Assembly: GCF_001485575.1 (NCBI RefSeq) | Contig: NZ_BCNB01000006.1 | Coordinates: forward strand, 434,001-498,000 | DNA length: 64,000 nt | Direction of reading: 5' to 3' | Origin: Haloarcula sp. CBA1127 | GTDB taxonomy: Archaea > Halobacteriota > Halobacteria > Halobacteriales > Haloarculaceae | Part shown: piece after piece, positions 16,502 through 24,773 of the stretch | Layout of the letters: each line of letters begins with the position of its first letter | Numbering within the stretch: the first letter of the stretch is position 1 | Position numbers and translations under genes: made by a program | Notes under the pieces: generated by a model | The model's input: only the letters and a program-made list of their open reading frames with translations | The model's database searches: none | Told to the model about the DNA's origin: nothing

Positions 16502-18691
16502 ATGGCGAGTGCTATCGACGAGGACACCGTCCAGACGGTCCAGAGCGGGCGCGCGACGCTCGGCGCGATGCTCCGCTCGGCACAGGTGCACCTCCAGAAG
16601 GTGTTCATCGTCTTCGTCATCGGGATGATCGGCACGATCATGGCGCTGCAGTACGGCGTCTGGGACACGCTCAAACAGGACCTACTGTACTCCCAGATGG
16701 ACCTCACCACGCAGGAGGCCACGAGCATCGTCGCGGTCACGCCGTTCGACGTGATCCTTCTGCAGGTGAAAATCGGGGCCGTCATCGGAATTCTCATGTC
16801 GCTGCCGCTGCTGATCTACTTCGGCCGCGATGGGCTTCGCCAGCGCGGCTGGTGGCCGGCCGAGCACATCCCGACCTGGAAGGGCGCGCTGTTCGTCACG
16901 ATAAGCCTGAGTTTGTTCGCCGGCGGCGTCGGCTACGCCTACGAGCTGTTCTTCCCCCTGATGTTCAACTTCCTCGCCGGGGACGCGTTCAAGGCCGGCT
17001 TCACGCCGCAGTACTCCATCGTCAAGTGGTTCCAGTTCGTCTTCCTGCTGGCCGTTTCCTTTGGACTCGCCGCCCAGTTGCCGCTCGTGATGACGGTGCT
17101 CTCCTACACTGAAATCGTCCCCTATGAGACGTTCCGGGACAAGTGGCGCTATGCAGTGATGGGTATTTTCGCCTTCGGTGCGCTGTTCTCGCCGCCGGAC
17201 CCCTTCACCCAGATTATGTGGGCCGCGCCGCTGTGTGGCCTCTACGGTATCAGCCTCGCGCTTGCGAAGCTCGCAATGCTGATTCGCCGCTCGGGCGACC
17301 TGGTGAGCACGTGGAGCGTCGCTCGCGGGCACTGGAACACGATTCTCGGCGGTGCAGTGCTAAGCGGCGGTGTGGTGTACTACGTCCTGGCGACGCCGGC
17401 GTTCCAGTACATCCAGCAGTTCGCCGAGGTGTTCCCATCCGACCGGCTCACCGGCGATATCCAGCCGCCGGCGCTGTTCGGGCTGCCGGTCGAGAGTACA
17501 GCAGTACTTCTCGCCGCCGTCTTCGGTGTCATCGGTGCCGTCGTCGTCCTGTACTACCACGTTCTGACCGCACTGTCAGAGAAGGCTGGTCCCGGTCAGG
17601 TCGGCGACCCGGCGGCCATCGACATCGGCGAACTAAACGCTTCAGCCGTCGAGGTCGCGCCCCCCGAAGTGTTCGAGGAGATGACCGAGGACGAGGCGCT
17701 CGCCCACGCCGACAGCGCCCTTGCGGACGACAACAAGGAGAAAGCGCAGGCCGTCCTCGACCGCTGGGACATGGCCCACGAGGACGACCCGGAGGGCGAG
17801 GGCGACGGTGCCGACGGGACCGCCGAAGCGGACGAGGAAGACGCAGGCGTGTTCACCTCGACAACCGCCGGCATGGTCGACGCGTTCACCGAGGACGAGA
17901 CCACCGAAGACGAGATCGGCGGCTACTACTACGATATCCAGTTCATTCTCAGTGCGCTGGCTTCCCGGGCGTTCGTGATTCTGGGCATCTTCGGCGCGGT
18001 GCTCGCCGCCGCGTTCCTGTTCCTCTATCAGGGCGGTATCGGGTCGATACAGCGGACGTTCGTCAGCCGGCTCCCGCCCGAGATGGCCGCCGACGTGAGC
18101 ATCGTCACACTCCACCCCGTGGAGCACCTCGTGTTCATCGTCAAGTTCTCGACGATACTCGGGGCTGTCTCTGTCATCCCCGTGGTGCTGTACTTCGCGT
18201 GGCCGGCGATGCGCGAGCGCGGTCTCGTCATCGGCAACCGCAACATCCTCGGCGTCTGGGGCGGGACGCTGTTCGCCGCGCTCATCGGCGGGAGCCTGCT
18301 CGGGTTCCTCTACGTGGCCCCGATGACCATCTCCTGGATTGCCTACGACCAGCTGAACTCGAACATGGTCATCGCCTACCGAGTAAGCAAGTTCGGCTGG
18401 CTCGTGTTCTTCCTCACCATCGGGATCGGCCTGCTGGCGGAGATCCCGGTGACGATGTTCCTCTTCCATAAGGGCGGCATCATCCCATTCCGCCTGATGT
18501 ACGAGCGCTGGCGGGAGGTCGTCATCGCCATCGTTGCCCTCTCGGCGATTCTCTCGCCCAGCGGCATCTTCACCATGTTCATCGTCGGCATCCCGACGGC
18601 GCTGGCGTACATGCTTGGGCTCGGCATCCTCTGGGTGTACACGCTGGGCGGCCGGCGGACGACGAACCGCCGGAGCGAACCAGCCGACTGA
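16502..18691 (+). CDS. tatC: Tandem fused TatC (TatCt type), 729 aa
   Basis: Two complete TatC domains in one chain, the haloarchaea-specific TatCt arrangement. Domain 1 covers residues about 20-290 (FVIGMIGTIMALQYGVWDTL; PPDPFTQIMWAAPLCGLY). Two extra helices (GGAVLSGGVVYYVLA; AAVFGVIGAVVVLYY) and a long acidic linker (about 370-475) follow, and domain 2 covers about 480-715 (ILGIFGAVLAAAFLFLY; LSPSGIFTMFIVGIPTALAY). Fourteen membrane segments are expected. The frame runs upstream to 16313, overlapping tatCo; I start at ATG 16502 (MASAIDEDTV), though ATG 16460 is possible. No TatA gene is in the window. Confidence 0.92.
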   Translation: MASAIDEDTVQTVQSGRATLGAMLRSAQVHLQKVFIVFVIGMIGTIMALQYGVWDTLKQDLLYSQMDLTTQEATSIVAVTPFDVILLQVKIGAVIGILMSLPLLIYFGRDGLRQRGWWPAEHIPTWKGALFVTISLSLFAGGVGYAYELFFPLMFNFLAGDAFKAGFTPQYSIVKWFQFVFLLAVSFGLAAQLPLVMTVLSYTEIVPYETFRDKWRYAVMGIFAFGALFSPPDPFTQIMWAAPLCGLYGISLALAKLAMLIRRSGDLVSTWSVARGHWNTILGGAVLSGGVVYYVLATPAFQYIQQFAEVFPSDRLTGDIQPPALFGLPVESTAVLLAAVFGVIGAVVVLYYHVLTALSEKAGPGQVGDPAAIDIGELNASAVEVAPPEVFEEMTEDEALAHADSALADDNKEKAQAVLDRWDMAHEDDPEGEGDGADGTAEADEEDAGVFTSTTAGMVDAFTEDETTEDEIGGYYYDIQFILSALASRAFVILGIFGAVLAAAFLFLYQGGIGSIQRTFVSRLPPEMAADVSIVTLHPVEHLVFIVKFSTILGAVSVIPVVLYFAWPAMRERGLVIGNRNILGVWGGTLFAALIGGSLLGFLYVAPMTISWIAYDQLNSNMVIAYRVSKFGWLVFFLTIGIGLLAEIPVTMFLFHKGGIIPFRLMYERWREVVIAIVALSAILSPSGIFTMFIVGIPTALAYMLGLGILWVYTLGGRRTTNRRSEPAD

Positions 18692-18721
18692 TAGCTATTC
18701 GCGGAGCCGAGTCGGGGAGTG

Positions 18722-19162
18722 TTATTCGACGATGATCGCGCCACCGTCCCGGTCGTGGAACGCGCAGTGATACTCGTAGCGACCCGTTACCTCGATAACA
18801 ACCCCGCGTGACTCCCCCTCCTCTAGTCTGAAACTCCAGGCTTTGCCCCCGTCCGGCCTGTCGTGCGTGCAGTAAATCTCGTGATTTCCGGAAACCGCCT
18901 GAAAATGCACGCCTTCCCCGGACTGGATAGTGATGCTGTCCGGCGCGACGTGATTTTCGTCATCGACGCCCATGTGGATGGTGTTCTCACTGGCAGGAGT
19001 CGGGGCCGCTGTCCGTTCCGCGGTCGTCGACTGTACGTCCGTCGCGCTACTACGTTCGGTCGCGGTATCGTCTTCGTCAGCACTGTTCTCACTGCTGCAG
19101 CCCGCTAGCCCGATCACCAGCGGGACACTACCGAGGACTGTGCGTCGCTTCACTCTGCGCAT
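18722..19162 (-). CDS. cupredoxin-like Tat lipoprotein, 146 aa
   Basis: The N-terminus MRRVKRRTVLGSVPLVIGLAGC combines an RR motif with a lipobox (LAGC, Cys22), so it should be exported by Tat and lipid-anchored. A Thr/Ser/Glu-rich spacer to about residue 60 is followed by a plastocyanin/halocyanin-like domain. Candidate copper ligands are His94, Cys133 and His136 in YEYHCAFHDRDGG. The axial Met expected eight residues after Cys133 is Gly141, so the type-1 site is altered or lost. An extra Cys98 (IYCTH) lies near His94. A TTTTCAT-like box about 27 nt upstream supports ATG 19162. Confidence 0.8.
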   Translation of the reverse strand: MRRVKRRTVLGSVPLVIGLAGCSSENSADEDDTATERSSATDVQSTTAERTAAPTPASENTIHMGVDDENHVAPDSITIQSGEGVHFQAVSGNHEIYCTHDRPDGGKAWSFRLEEGESRGVVIEVTGRYEYHCAFHDRDGGAIIVE

Positions 19163-19293
19163 ATATTCCGAAGATCAAACACCGGAATGAAAAGCTATCG
19201 GATAGTTGCCTCGGTGCATAGCATCCATGCAGGTCGATACGTCCGGTGAATAAACCACAGTGGCTAAGATTATGCCCAATATATTCTCCAGAT

Positions 19294-19470
19294 ATGCCCA
19301 AGATAAGCGTCGAAGTTCCGGCGGAGTTGCTGAATGACATCGACAAGCACGTCGGCGAAGACGGGAAGTTCGTCAATCGAAGCGAGGCTATCCGCGCCTC
19401 AGTCCGAAAAACGCTCGACGTGCTTGACGACATCGATGAGCGCCAAGGACGACTCGACGATGACCAGTGA
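19294..19470 (+). CDS. ribbon-helix-helix (CopG-like) DNA-binding protein, 58 aa
   Basis: A 58-residue RHH protein: beta strand PKISVEVPAELL, helix NDIDKHVG, then NRSEAIRASVRKTL, the conserved second helix. An acidic tail ends DERQGRLDDDQ. RHH dimers bind operators through the paired strand. The stop overlaps the start of the transporter gene by 11 nt, so the pair is one operon, and autoregulation of the transporter by this protein is plausible. I start at ATG 19294, 25 nt after a GATTATG box; an upstream ATG at 19246 would place the box inside the gene. Confidence 0.85.
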   Translation: MPKISVEVPAELLNDIDKHVGEDGKFVNRSEAIRASVRKTLDVLDDIDERQGRLDDDQ

Positions 19471-20158
19471 GCGGTCGGAGGCGGTGCGCGTCGGCCTCGT
19501 CGCGCTGTTCGTGACAGCGCTGGTTACCTCACAGGTGACCGCCTCGAAGCTGCTTGCGTTCTCGCTGCCGTTCTCACTCCCGCTTGCCGGGTCGACACTT
19601 GTCCTGCCCGGGGCAGCGCTAGCGTACGCGCTGACGTTCTTTGCCTCCGACTGCTACGCCGAACTGTACGGCCGCCGGGCCGCGACCGTCGTCGTCAACG
19701 TCGGCTTCGCGATGAACTTCGTCCTGCTGGCGCTGGTCTGGAGCACGATTCTCGCCCCCGGACTCCCACAGGCGGCCCAGCCGGTCGATCTCGCGGCCTT
19801 CCAGAATGTGCTCGGGGCGAGCACGGCCATCGTCGTTGCCAGCCTGTCGGCCTACGTGATAAGTCAAAACTGGGACGTGTTTGTCTTCCACTGGCTCAGG
19901 GACCGAACGGACGGTGAGAAGCTCTGGCTCCGTAACATCGGCTCGACAGCCACCAGCCAGCTCATCGATACGGTCATTTTTGTCGGCGTCGGCTTCATCC
20001 TGTTTCAGGGTGTCCCACCGAGCGAGGCGCTGGTGCTCATCGTCGGCCAGTACCTGCTAAAGCTCGGTATCGCCGTTCTCGACACGCCGTTCGTCTACGC
20101 CGTCGTCGGCTTTGCCCGGCGAAACAACGTCGTTACGACCCCGGCGAGCGCCGACTGA
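19460..20158 (+). CDS. yhhQ: queuosine/archaeosine precursor transporter (YhhQ/VUT family), 232 aa
   Basis: An integral membrane protein of the VUT_1/YhhQ family, which imports preQ0/preQ1-type deazaguanines. In archaea this would feed archaeosine synthesis. Family marks are VTASKLLAFSL near the N-terminus, ALTFFASDCYAELYGRRAA, the LSAYVISQNWDVFVFHWLR segment and LRNIGSTATSQLIDTVIFV. About six hydrophobic helices are visible. It overlaps the RHH gene by 11 nt. No archaeosine biosynthesis gene is in the window, so substrate is inferred from the family. Confidence 0.9.
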   Translation: MTSERSEAVRVGLVALFVTALVTSQVTASKLLAFSLPFSLPLAGSTLVLPGAALAYALTFFASDCYAELYGRRAATVVVNVGFAMNFVLLALVWSTILAPGLPQAAQPVDLAAFQNVLGASTAIVVASLSAYVISQNWDVFVFHWLRDRTDGEKLWLRNIGSTATSQLIDTVIFVGVGFILFQGVPPSEALVLIVGQYLLKLGIAVLDTPFVYAVVGFARRNNVVTTPASAD

Positions 20159-20176
20159 AAAACGACTGCGAGCGGC

Positions 20177-20968
20177 TTACTCGACCGGTTCGGCGAACGC
20201 GTACCGCGGTTTCACGTCGTCGATTCGGACCTCGACGGTCTGGCCGTCTTCGACGCCGCTGACGAACACGGTGAAGTTCTCGACCTTGGCGATACCGTCG
20301 CCCTCCTCGCCGATGTCGTCGATAGTGACTTCGACGATGTCACCCTCGCGGACCGGCCCAGTCAGGCGGTGTTTCGCAACCAAATATAGCTCCGAGGAGG
20401 AGTCACGGGAGGCGTCGGGGCGGACCTCGCGGACGTACTCGAACTCCGGTTCGATGTCGGCGATGAGGTCATCGAGGTCCTGTCCGTCGAACACCTTCGC
20501 ACAGAAGTCCCCGCCGGCGTCAAGCAGGTCCGTCGCAACCTCGAAGGCCTGCCGGACCAGATGGACCGACCGGGCGTGGTCGAGGTCGTACTGCCCGGTC
20601 ATGTTCGGGGCCATGTCAGAGATGACAACGTCGACCGGTCCGCCGCTGCCGTCGCTCTCACCGACGATTTCTCGGATCTCGTCTTTCGTGCTGTCCTCGG
20701 TCATGTCGCCGCGGACGTACTCGACGGTCGGTTCGGGATCCGCCAGATCATCGATTGTCTGGCGGTCGACGCCGACGAGCGTGCCGCGTTCGCCGATGCG
20801 CTCGGCCGCGACCTGCATCCAGCCGCCGGGTGCCGCGCCGAGGTCGACGACGGTCCGTCCCTCGCCGAGGAGGCCGGCTGTGTCGTCTAGCTGCTGGAGC
20901 TTGTAGGCTGACCGCGCACGATACCCCTCCTGCTTCGCTCTGTTGTAGTAGTCGTCTTTGCCCGACAT
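20177..20968 (-). CDS. rlmE: RlmE/FtsJ-type rRNA 2'-O-methyltransferase with TRAM domain, 263 aa
   Basis: An SAM-dependent ribose 2'-O-methyltransferase. The N-terminal YYNRAKQEGYRARSAYKLQQ is the RrmJ signature, followed by the SAM motif VDLGAAPGGWMQVA. Catalytic K-D-K-E elements are seen: the Lys in SAYKL, the Asp in ISDMAPN, the Lys in AKVFDG and the Glu in SSELYLVAKH. The last 55 residues form a TRAM RNA-binding domain (REGDIVEVTIDDIGEEGDG), an archaeal fusion not found in E. coli RlmE. The target is presumably 23S rRNA. Confidence 0.92.
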   Translation of the reverse strand: MSGKDDYYNRAKQEGYRARSAYKLQQLDDTAGLLGEGRTVVDLGAAPGGWMQVAAERIGERGTLVGVDRQTIDDLADPEPTVEYVRGDMTEDSTKDEIREIVGESDGSGGPVDVVISDMAPNMTGQYDLDHARSVHLVRQAFEVATDLLDAGGDFCAKVFDGQDLDDLIADIEPEFEYVREVRPDASRDSSSELYLVAKHRLTGPVREGDIVEVTIDDIGEEGDGIAKVENFTVFVSGVEDGQTVEVRIDDVKPRYAFAEPVE

Positions 20969-21183
20969 AGTTACCTCACACCGCGCCTGCCTCGAACGCC
21001 GAAAGATGGCGAACGCGTAGTCATAGTACCACGGAGGCGGTCAGCGCTCAAATGGATGCCGACTCAGAGTTTCCGGTCGAACTGCTGCACGACAGTCACC
21101 AGTCAGTTTTCGTGTCGGGAAACTCAGGTATACTGTCAGTTCTGGACGCCATGCATTACCGCCGACCCGAACACGTTCAGTGT

Positions 21184-21204
21184 CGTTCTTACCGCGTAAG
21201 AACG
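21184..21204. promoter_or_regulatory. palindromic operator candidate upstream of nirK
   Basis: A perfect inverted repeat with 9-bp arms (CGTTCTTAC / GTAAGAACG) separated by CGC. It ends 29 bp upstream of the nirK TATA box, a position suiting an activator. It shares CGTTC/GAACG-type half-sites with denitrification operators, but the spacing differs from the NarO-type site I know of, so the regulator is unidentified. Confidence 0.6.
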
Positions 21205-21233
21205 CGTCTCAGCGGCTGAGATTCGCCGGCCCC

Positions 21234-21240
21234 ATATATA
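21234..21240 (+). promoter_or_regulatory. nirK TATA box
   Basis: ATATATA, centred at 21237. Transcription should begin near 21264-21266, just before the GTG at 21272 and about 50 nt before the first start codon in the main nirK frame. This placement supports GTG 21272 as the ancestral start. Confidence 0.6.
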
Positions 21241-21315
21241 CAGGTTGCGCGCTGATTCCCATCCGTAGGAAGTGACCTCCCAATATCAACCATTCCGACG
21301 ACGACGCGGAGGCGG

Positions 21316-22368
21316 GTGTTAGAAGCCTTGGGCGTCGGCACGGCCGCACTTGCGGGCTGTGCCAGCGCACCAGGCGCAAAAGAGCAAGCGACCGAAGCGG
21401 AGACGACCCCTCAGGAGCCAGCTATGAACGCCGCACAACAGACCGACGTCGACCGTATTGCCGCCGATCCGACCGCAATCCCGGACCCGATTGACCGGTC
21501 GGAGCCCAAGACCGTGTCGGTCGAGATGACCACCAAAGAGCAGGTCGCAGCGGTCGAGCCGGGCGTCACCTACACGTACATGACGTTCGGCGACCAGATC
21601 CCCGGGCCGATGGTCCGGGTTCGCCGGGGCGACACCGTCGAACTCACCATCACGAACGAGGAGGGGAACTCGATGCCTCACAACATCGACCTCCACGCCG
21701 TCCGTGGCCCTGGAGGCGGTGCTGAGGCGTCGATGGTCACGCCGGGCCAGACCAAGACGTTCCGGTTCAAGGCTACCTACCCCGGTGCGTTCATCTACCA
21801 CTGCGCCGTCCCGAACCTCGATATGCACATCTCCTCGGGGATGTTCGGGATGATACTCGTCGAGCCGAAGGAGGGGCTCCCCGAAGTGGACCACGAGTTC
21901 TACTTCGGCCAGCACGAACTGTACACGACCGGCGATACCGGCGAGAAAGGGCACCACGACTTCGACATGGAGGCGATGGCGGCCGAAGAGCCAACGTACG
22001 TCCTGATGAACGGCGAAAAGTACGCCATCACGCCGGACCGACACGGTTCGCCGAGCATGTCGGTCGGCGACACCGCTCGCGTGTACTTCGTGACCGGCGG
22101 GCCGAACCTCGACTCCAGTTTCCACCCCATCGGGTCCGTCTGGGACGAGGTCTGGCAGCAGGGCGCTATCGCCGGACCGCCGAACAAGTACGTCCAGACC
22201 ACGCCGGTCAAGCCGGGGTCCTGTGCCATCGCCACGCTCCACGCCGAGGTGCCCGGCCCCATCAAACTGGTTGACCACGCGCTCTCCCGGGTCGCCCGCA
22301 AAGGCATGATGGCCGTCATCAACCGCGAAGGGGCGGCAAACCCCGACGTATTCGAACCGGAGGTCTGA
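21316..22368 (+). CDS. nirK: copper-containing nitrite reductase NirK, signal region frameshifted
   Basis: Reduces nitrite to nitric oxide in denitrification, outside the cytoplasmic membrane. All ligands are present (numbering from GTG 21316): type-1 copper His122, Cys163, His171, Met176; type-2 copper His127, His162, His321; and the catalytic Asp125 and His270. Two cupredoxin domains are seen. The frame upstream of 21316 encodes [11 protein letters not shown], continuing into [10 protein letters not shown], a good Tat lipoprotein signal, but it has no ATG, GTG or TTG before the in-frame stop at 21253-21255. A GTG at 21272 begins MTSQYQP in another frame and hits TAG at 21320. A one-base deletion between 21290 and 21305 would explain this. 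The protein core is intact. Confidence 0.92.
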   Translation: MLEALGVGTAALAGCASAPGAKEQATEAETTPQEPAMNAAQQTDVDRIAADPTAIPDPIDRSEPKTVSVEMTTKEQVAAVEPGVTYTYMTFGDQIPGPMVRVRRGDTVELTITNEEGNSMPHNIDLHAVRGPGGGAEASMVTPGQTKTFRFKATYPGAFIYHCAVPNLDMHISSGMFGMILVEPKEGLPEVDHEFYFGQHELYTTGDTGEKGHHDFDMEAMAAEEPTYVLMNGEKYAITPDRHGSPSMSVGDTARVYFVTGGPNLDSSFHPIGSVWDEVWQQGAIAGPPNKYVQTTPVKPGSCAIATLHAEVPGPIKLVDHALSRVARKGMMAVINREGAANPDVFEPEV

Positions 22369-22465
22369 CCGAGCGGTAGGCAACAGTGGCCCAGCATCGG
22401 TCGCTCGCGCGCACGCGGTTTCAATGAGGGACTTTTTAATGGATGGGGGCATAGTCCGGTTCAAG

Positions 22466-23209
22466 ATGTTCAACGCCATCGTGAGCGCAGACACGCTCCA
22501 GGCGACTCTCGACTCTGTGAGCGTGCTGGTGGACGAGTGCAAGATCCACCTCGAAGAAGACGGGCTGGAAATCCGGGCAGTCGACCCGGCAAACGTTGGA
22601 ATGGTCGACCTGCGACTCGACGCGGCGGCGTTCGAGTCCTACGAGACTGATGGTGGGCTCATCGGCGTCAATCTCTCCCGGCTCGAAGACATCGCCGGCA
22701 TGGCCGACGCCGGCCAGCTCGTCCACCTCGATCTCGACGAGGAGACGCGGAAGCTCCACATCTCTATCGACGGTCTCGAATACACCCTCGCGCTGATCGA
22801 CCCCGATTCGATCCGTCAGGAGCCCGACCTCCCGGATCTGGACCTCTCGGCGAATATCGTCATCGAGGGGAAAGACATCGACCGGTCGGTCACCGCCGCG
22901 GACATGGTCAGCGACCACATCGCGCTGGGCGTCGACGCGACCGATGAACTGTTCTACGTCGACGCCGAGGGCGACACCGACGATGTCCACCTCGAACTCA
23001 CCCGCGACGACCTCATCGACCTCACGCCCGGGGACGCCCACTCCCTGTTCTCGCTGGATTACCTGAAGAACATGAACAAGGCCATCCCGAAAGACGCCGA
23101 GGTCGAGATGGAACTCGGCGAGGAGTTCCCCGTCAAGATGCACTTCAGCTTCGCTGAAGGCCAGGGCCGGGTCACGTATATGCTCGCGCCGCGCATCCAG
23201 AGCGAATAA
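22466..23209 (+). CDS. pcn: DNA polymerase sliding clamp PCNA, 247 aa
   Basis: The homotrimeric clamp that tethers polymerases, FEN1, ligase and helicases. The sequence is a textbook haloarchaeal [77 protein letters not shown], the interdomain segment, and the C-terminal [19 protein letters not shown]. The frame extends to 22424, but a CTTTTTAAT box at 22433-22441 sits 29 nt before ATG 22466, so that start is right and the mRNA leaderless. Followed 6 nt later by a hydrolase, probably cotranscribed. Confidence 0.97.
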   Translation: MFNAIVSADTLQATLDSVSVLVDECKIHLEEDGLEIRAVDPANVGMVDLRLDAAAFESYETDGGLIGVNLSRLEDIAGMADAGQLVHLDLDEETRKLHISIDGLEYTLALIDPDSIRQEPDLPDLDLSANIVIEGKDIDRSVTAADMVSDHIALGVDATDELFYVDAEGDTDDVHLELTRDDLIDLTPGDAHSLFSLDYLKNMNKAIPKDAEVEMELGEEFPVKMHFSFAEGQGRVTYMLAPRIQSE

Positions 23210-23215
23210 CGACGG

Positions 23216-24112
23216 ATGGCGTCCGCGCCGCCGATTCCGGCCACCGACTGGCTGCCGGACGATTCCGAGACGGAATCACTCTCGCTTCCTGACGGTCGAC
23301 GGCTGGCCTACGCCACGTACGGCGACGCCGACGGGTATCCGGTCCTCTTCTGTCACGGTACCCCCGGATCACACGTCGCCGCACGGCTGCTCACCGCACC
23401 GGCCCGCGAACACGGCGTCCGCCTCATCGCTCCGGACCGGCCGGGTATCGGGAACTCGGAAGACGCTTCCGTCACACTCGAAGACTGGCCGGACGACACC
23501 GCGCACCTCCTGTCCCATCTCGATGTCGACACGGCCGGAGCCATCGGTTTCTCCGGCGGCGGTCCGTTCGCGCTGGCCTGCCACCGATTGCCCGAGATAC
23601 AGCGCGTTGCACTTCTGGGCAGCAGCGGTCCGCCGTCAGTCGGCGCAACAGGGCGCGTCCAGCAGTTCGTCGGGGCACTCTCTCGACACGCTCCGTGGGC
23701 GCTCGGACGACTCTTCCGGCTGCAGCGATGGTTCGCCCTCCGCCGGGACCCGTCCTACGCTGTCGGGTTCGTTGCTGAGGAGACACCGGAAACAGACGCC
23801 CTAGCGGCCGACGAGGTGGCGCGAATCGTCCGCGCCGATATGCTCACGTCGATGGCACGCGGCCCGAGCGGGATCATCCGCGAGCAGCGACTGCTCTCAC
23901 AGCCGTGGCCGTTTGCCCTCGAAGACATTTCGGTGCCGGTTAGCGTGTTTCAGGGGCAAAACGACGCCAACGTTGCCCCGTCGACGGGGACCGCCCTCGC
24001 ACAGCGGCTTCCGGACGCCTCGCTCGAACGCGTCGACAGCGACCATCTCGGTACGTTGACAGCTGCTGGCGACGACGCGCTGGCCGCCGTACAGCGTCGC
24101 ACGCGCGTCTGA
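23216..24112 (+). CDS. alpha/beta hydrolase, 298 aa
   Basis: An alpha/beta-hydrolase with oxyanion motif FCHGTPGSH, nucleophile elbow GFSGGGPFAL, catalytic Asp region QGQNDANV and the final His in SDHLGTLTAAG. It is of the epoxide-hydrolase/esterase-like group with a helical cap containing several Arg (FRLQRWFALRRDPS). Only 6 nt separate it from pcn, so readthrough from the pcn promoter is likely, but no functional link is apparent. Substrate unknown. Confidence 0.85.
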   Translation: MASAPPIPATDWLPDDSETESLSLPDGRRLAYATYGDADGYPVLFCHGTPGSHVAARLLTAPAREHGVRLIAPDRPGIGNSEDASVTLEDWPDDTAHLLSHLDVDTAGAIGFSGGGPFALACHRLPEIQRVALLGSSGPPSVGATGRVQQFVGALSRHAPWALGRLFRLQRWFALRRDPSYAVGFVAEETPETDALAADEVARIVRADMLTSMARGPSGIIREQRLLSQPWPFALEDISVPVSVFQGQNDANVAPSTGTALAQRLPDASLERVDSDHLGTLTAAGDDALAAVQRRTRV

Positions 24113-24148
24113 CGTAGCGTTTTGTGGGTCGGGTACCAACGGGCCGGT

Positions 24149-24760
24149 ATGGAGAACCTCGGGGACGCGTACAGCGACCGGCGGTGGGAGGGCCGCAACC
24201 CTCGCCGCGTCGTTGCCGGTGCGACCCTGGGGGGTGTCGGCGCGCTGGCAGTGGTTGTGGCGATACTTCTTGTGACAACTCCGCTGTCGGCAGTGGTCGG
24301 CGCAACTGAACCCCACGCCGCGGAAAAGCTCGGCGGGACACTGGGCGGCCTCGGCATCCCCGCAATGTTTCTGAGCGTCGTCGCCGTGCTCCCTTCAAGT
24401 CGCCGGGAGCAGAGTGGTGTCGCCGTCGGTGCGATTCTCTGTTTGGTCGGGATCGGACTGTTTCAGGTCGCGTATCCCTACAACTGGACGGTGGGCGAGC
24501 AGACACTGGCCTTTGAGACGACGATGGCGTATTTCATCGGGACGTGCGTGGCGTTCTGGTTCGTCTTCACGGCGATGGCGAGCTTCCGACGACGGAACAA
24601 TCCACACGGCACAGTGAAACTTGAGATTTCGCACAAAGGCGAAACGAAGACTGTGGAGGTATCCCCCAAGGAATACAGGCGCTACACGCAGGCGGTTCGC
24701 GGCGACGGCGGCACAACCGACGAGGTCATTCAAGAACTGGAGTCGCGAATCGAAGACTAA
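24149..24760 (+). CDS. four-helix membrane protein with cytoplasmic tail, 203 aa
   Basis: Begins MENLGDAYSDRRWEGRNP, then four hydrophobic segments (VVAGATLGGVGALAVVVAIL; LGGLGIPAMFLSVVAVL; VAVGAILCLVGIGLFQVAY; TTMAYFIGTCVAFWFVFTAM). A soluble tail of about 60 residues follows (VKLEISHKGETKTVEVSPKEYRR), ending DEVIQELESRIED. It looks like a conserved haloarchaeal membrane protein family of unknown function. An alternative start at 24122 overlaps the hydrolase spacer; ATG 24149 is preferred because the conserved-looking part begins there. Confidence 0.75.
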   Translation: MENLGDAYSDRRWEGRNPRRVVAGATLGGVGALAVVVAILLVTTPLSAVVGATEPHAAEKLGGTLGGLGIPAMFLSVVAVLPSSRREQSGVAVGAILCLVGIGLFQVAYPYNWTVGEQTLAFETTMAYFIGTCVAFWFVFTAMASFRRRNNPHGTVKLEISHKGETKTVEVSPKEYRRYTQAVRGDGGTTDEVIQELESRIED

Positions 24761-24773
24761 GGGTTCCTGAGCG

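Larger units (their letters stand above)
20969..21271. other. rlmE-nirK intergenic region
   Basis: About 300 nt between two divergently transcribed genes. It holds the palindrome at 21184-21204 and the TATA box at 21234-21240 described separately. A 55-codon frame at 21052-21219 runs through the palindrome and shows no family resemblance. Nothing else is recognisable. Confidence 0.6.

Noticed and set aside
21052-21219. 55-codon ORF between rlmE and nirK
   Set aside because: It runs through the palindrome and shows no family pattern or promoter at the leaderless distance.
21319-22542. 407-codon minus-strand frame over nirK
   Set aside because: Antisense shadow: the plus-strand NirK has every copper ligand, whereas this frame shows no motif.
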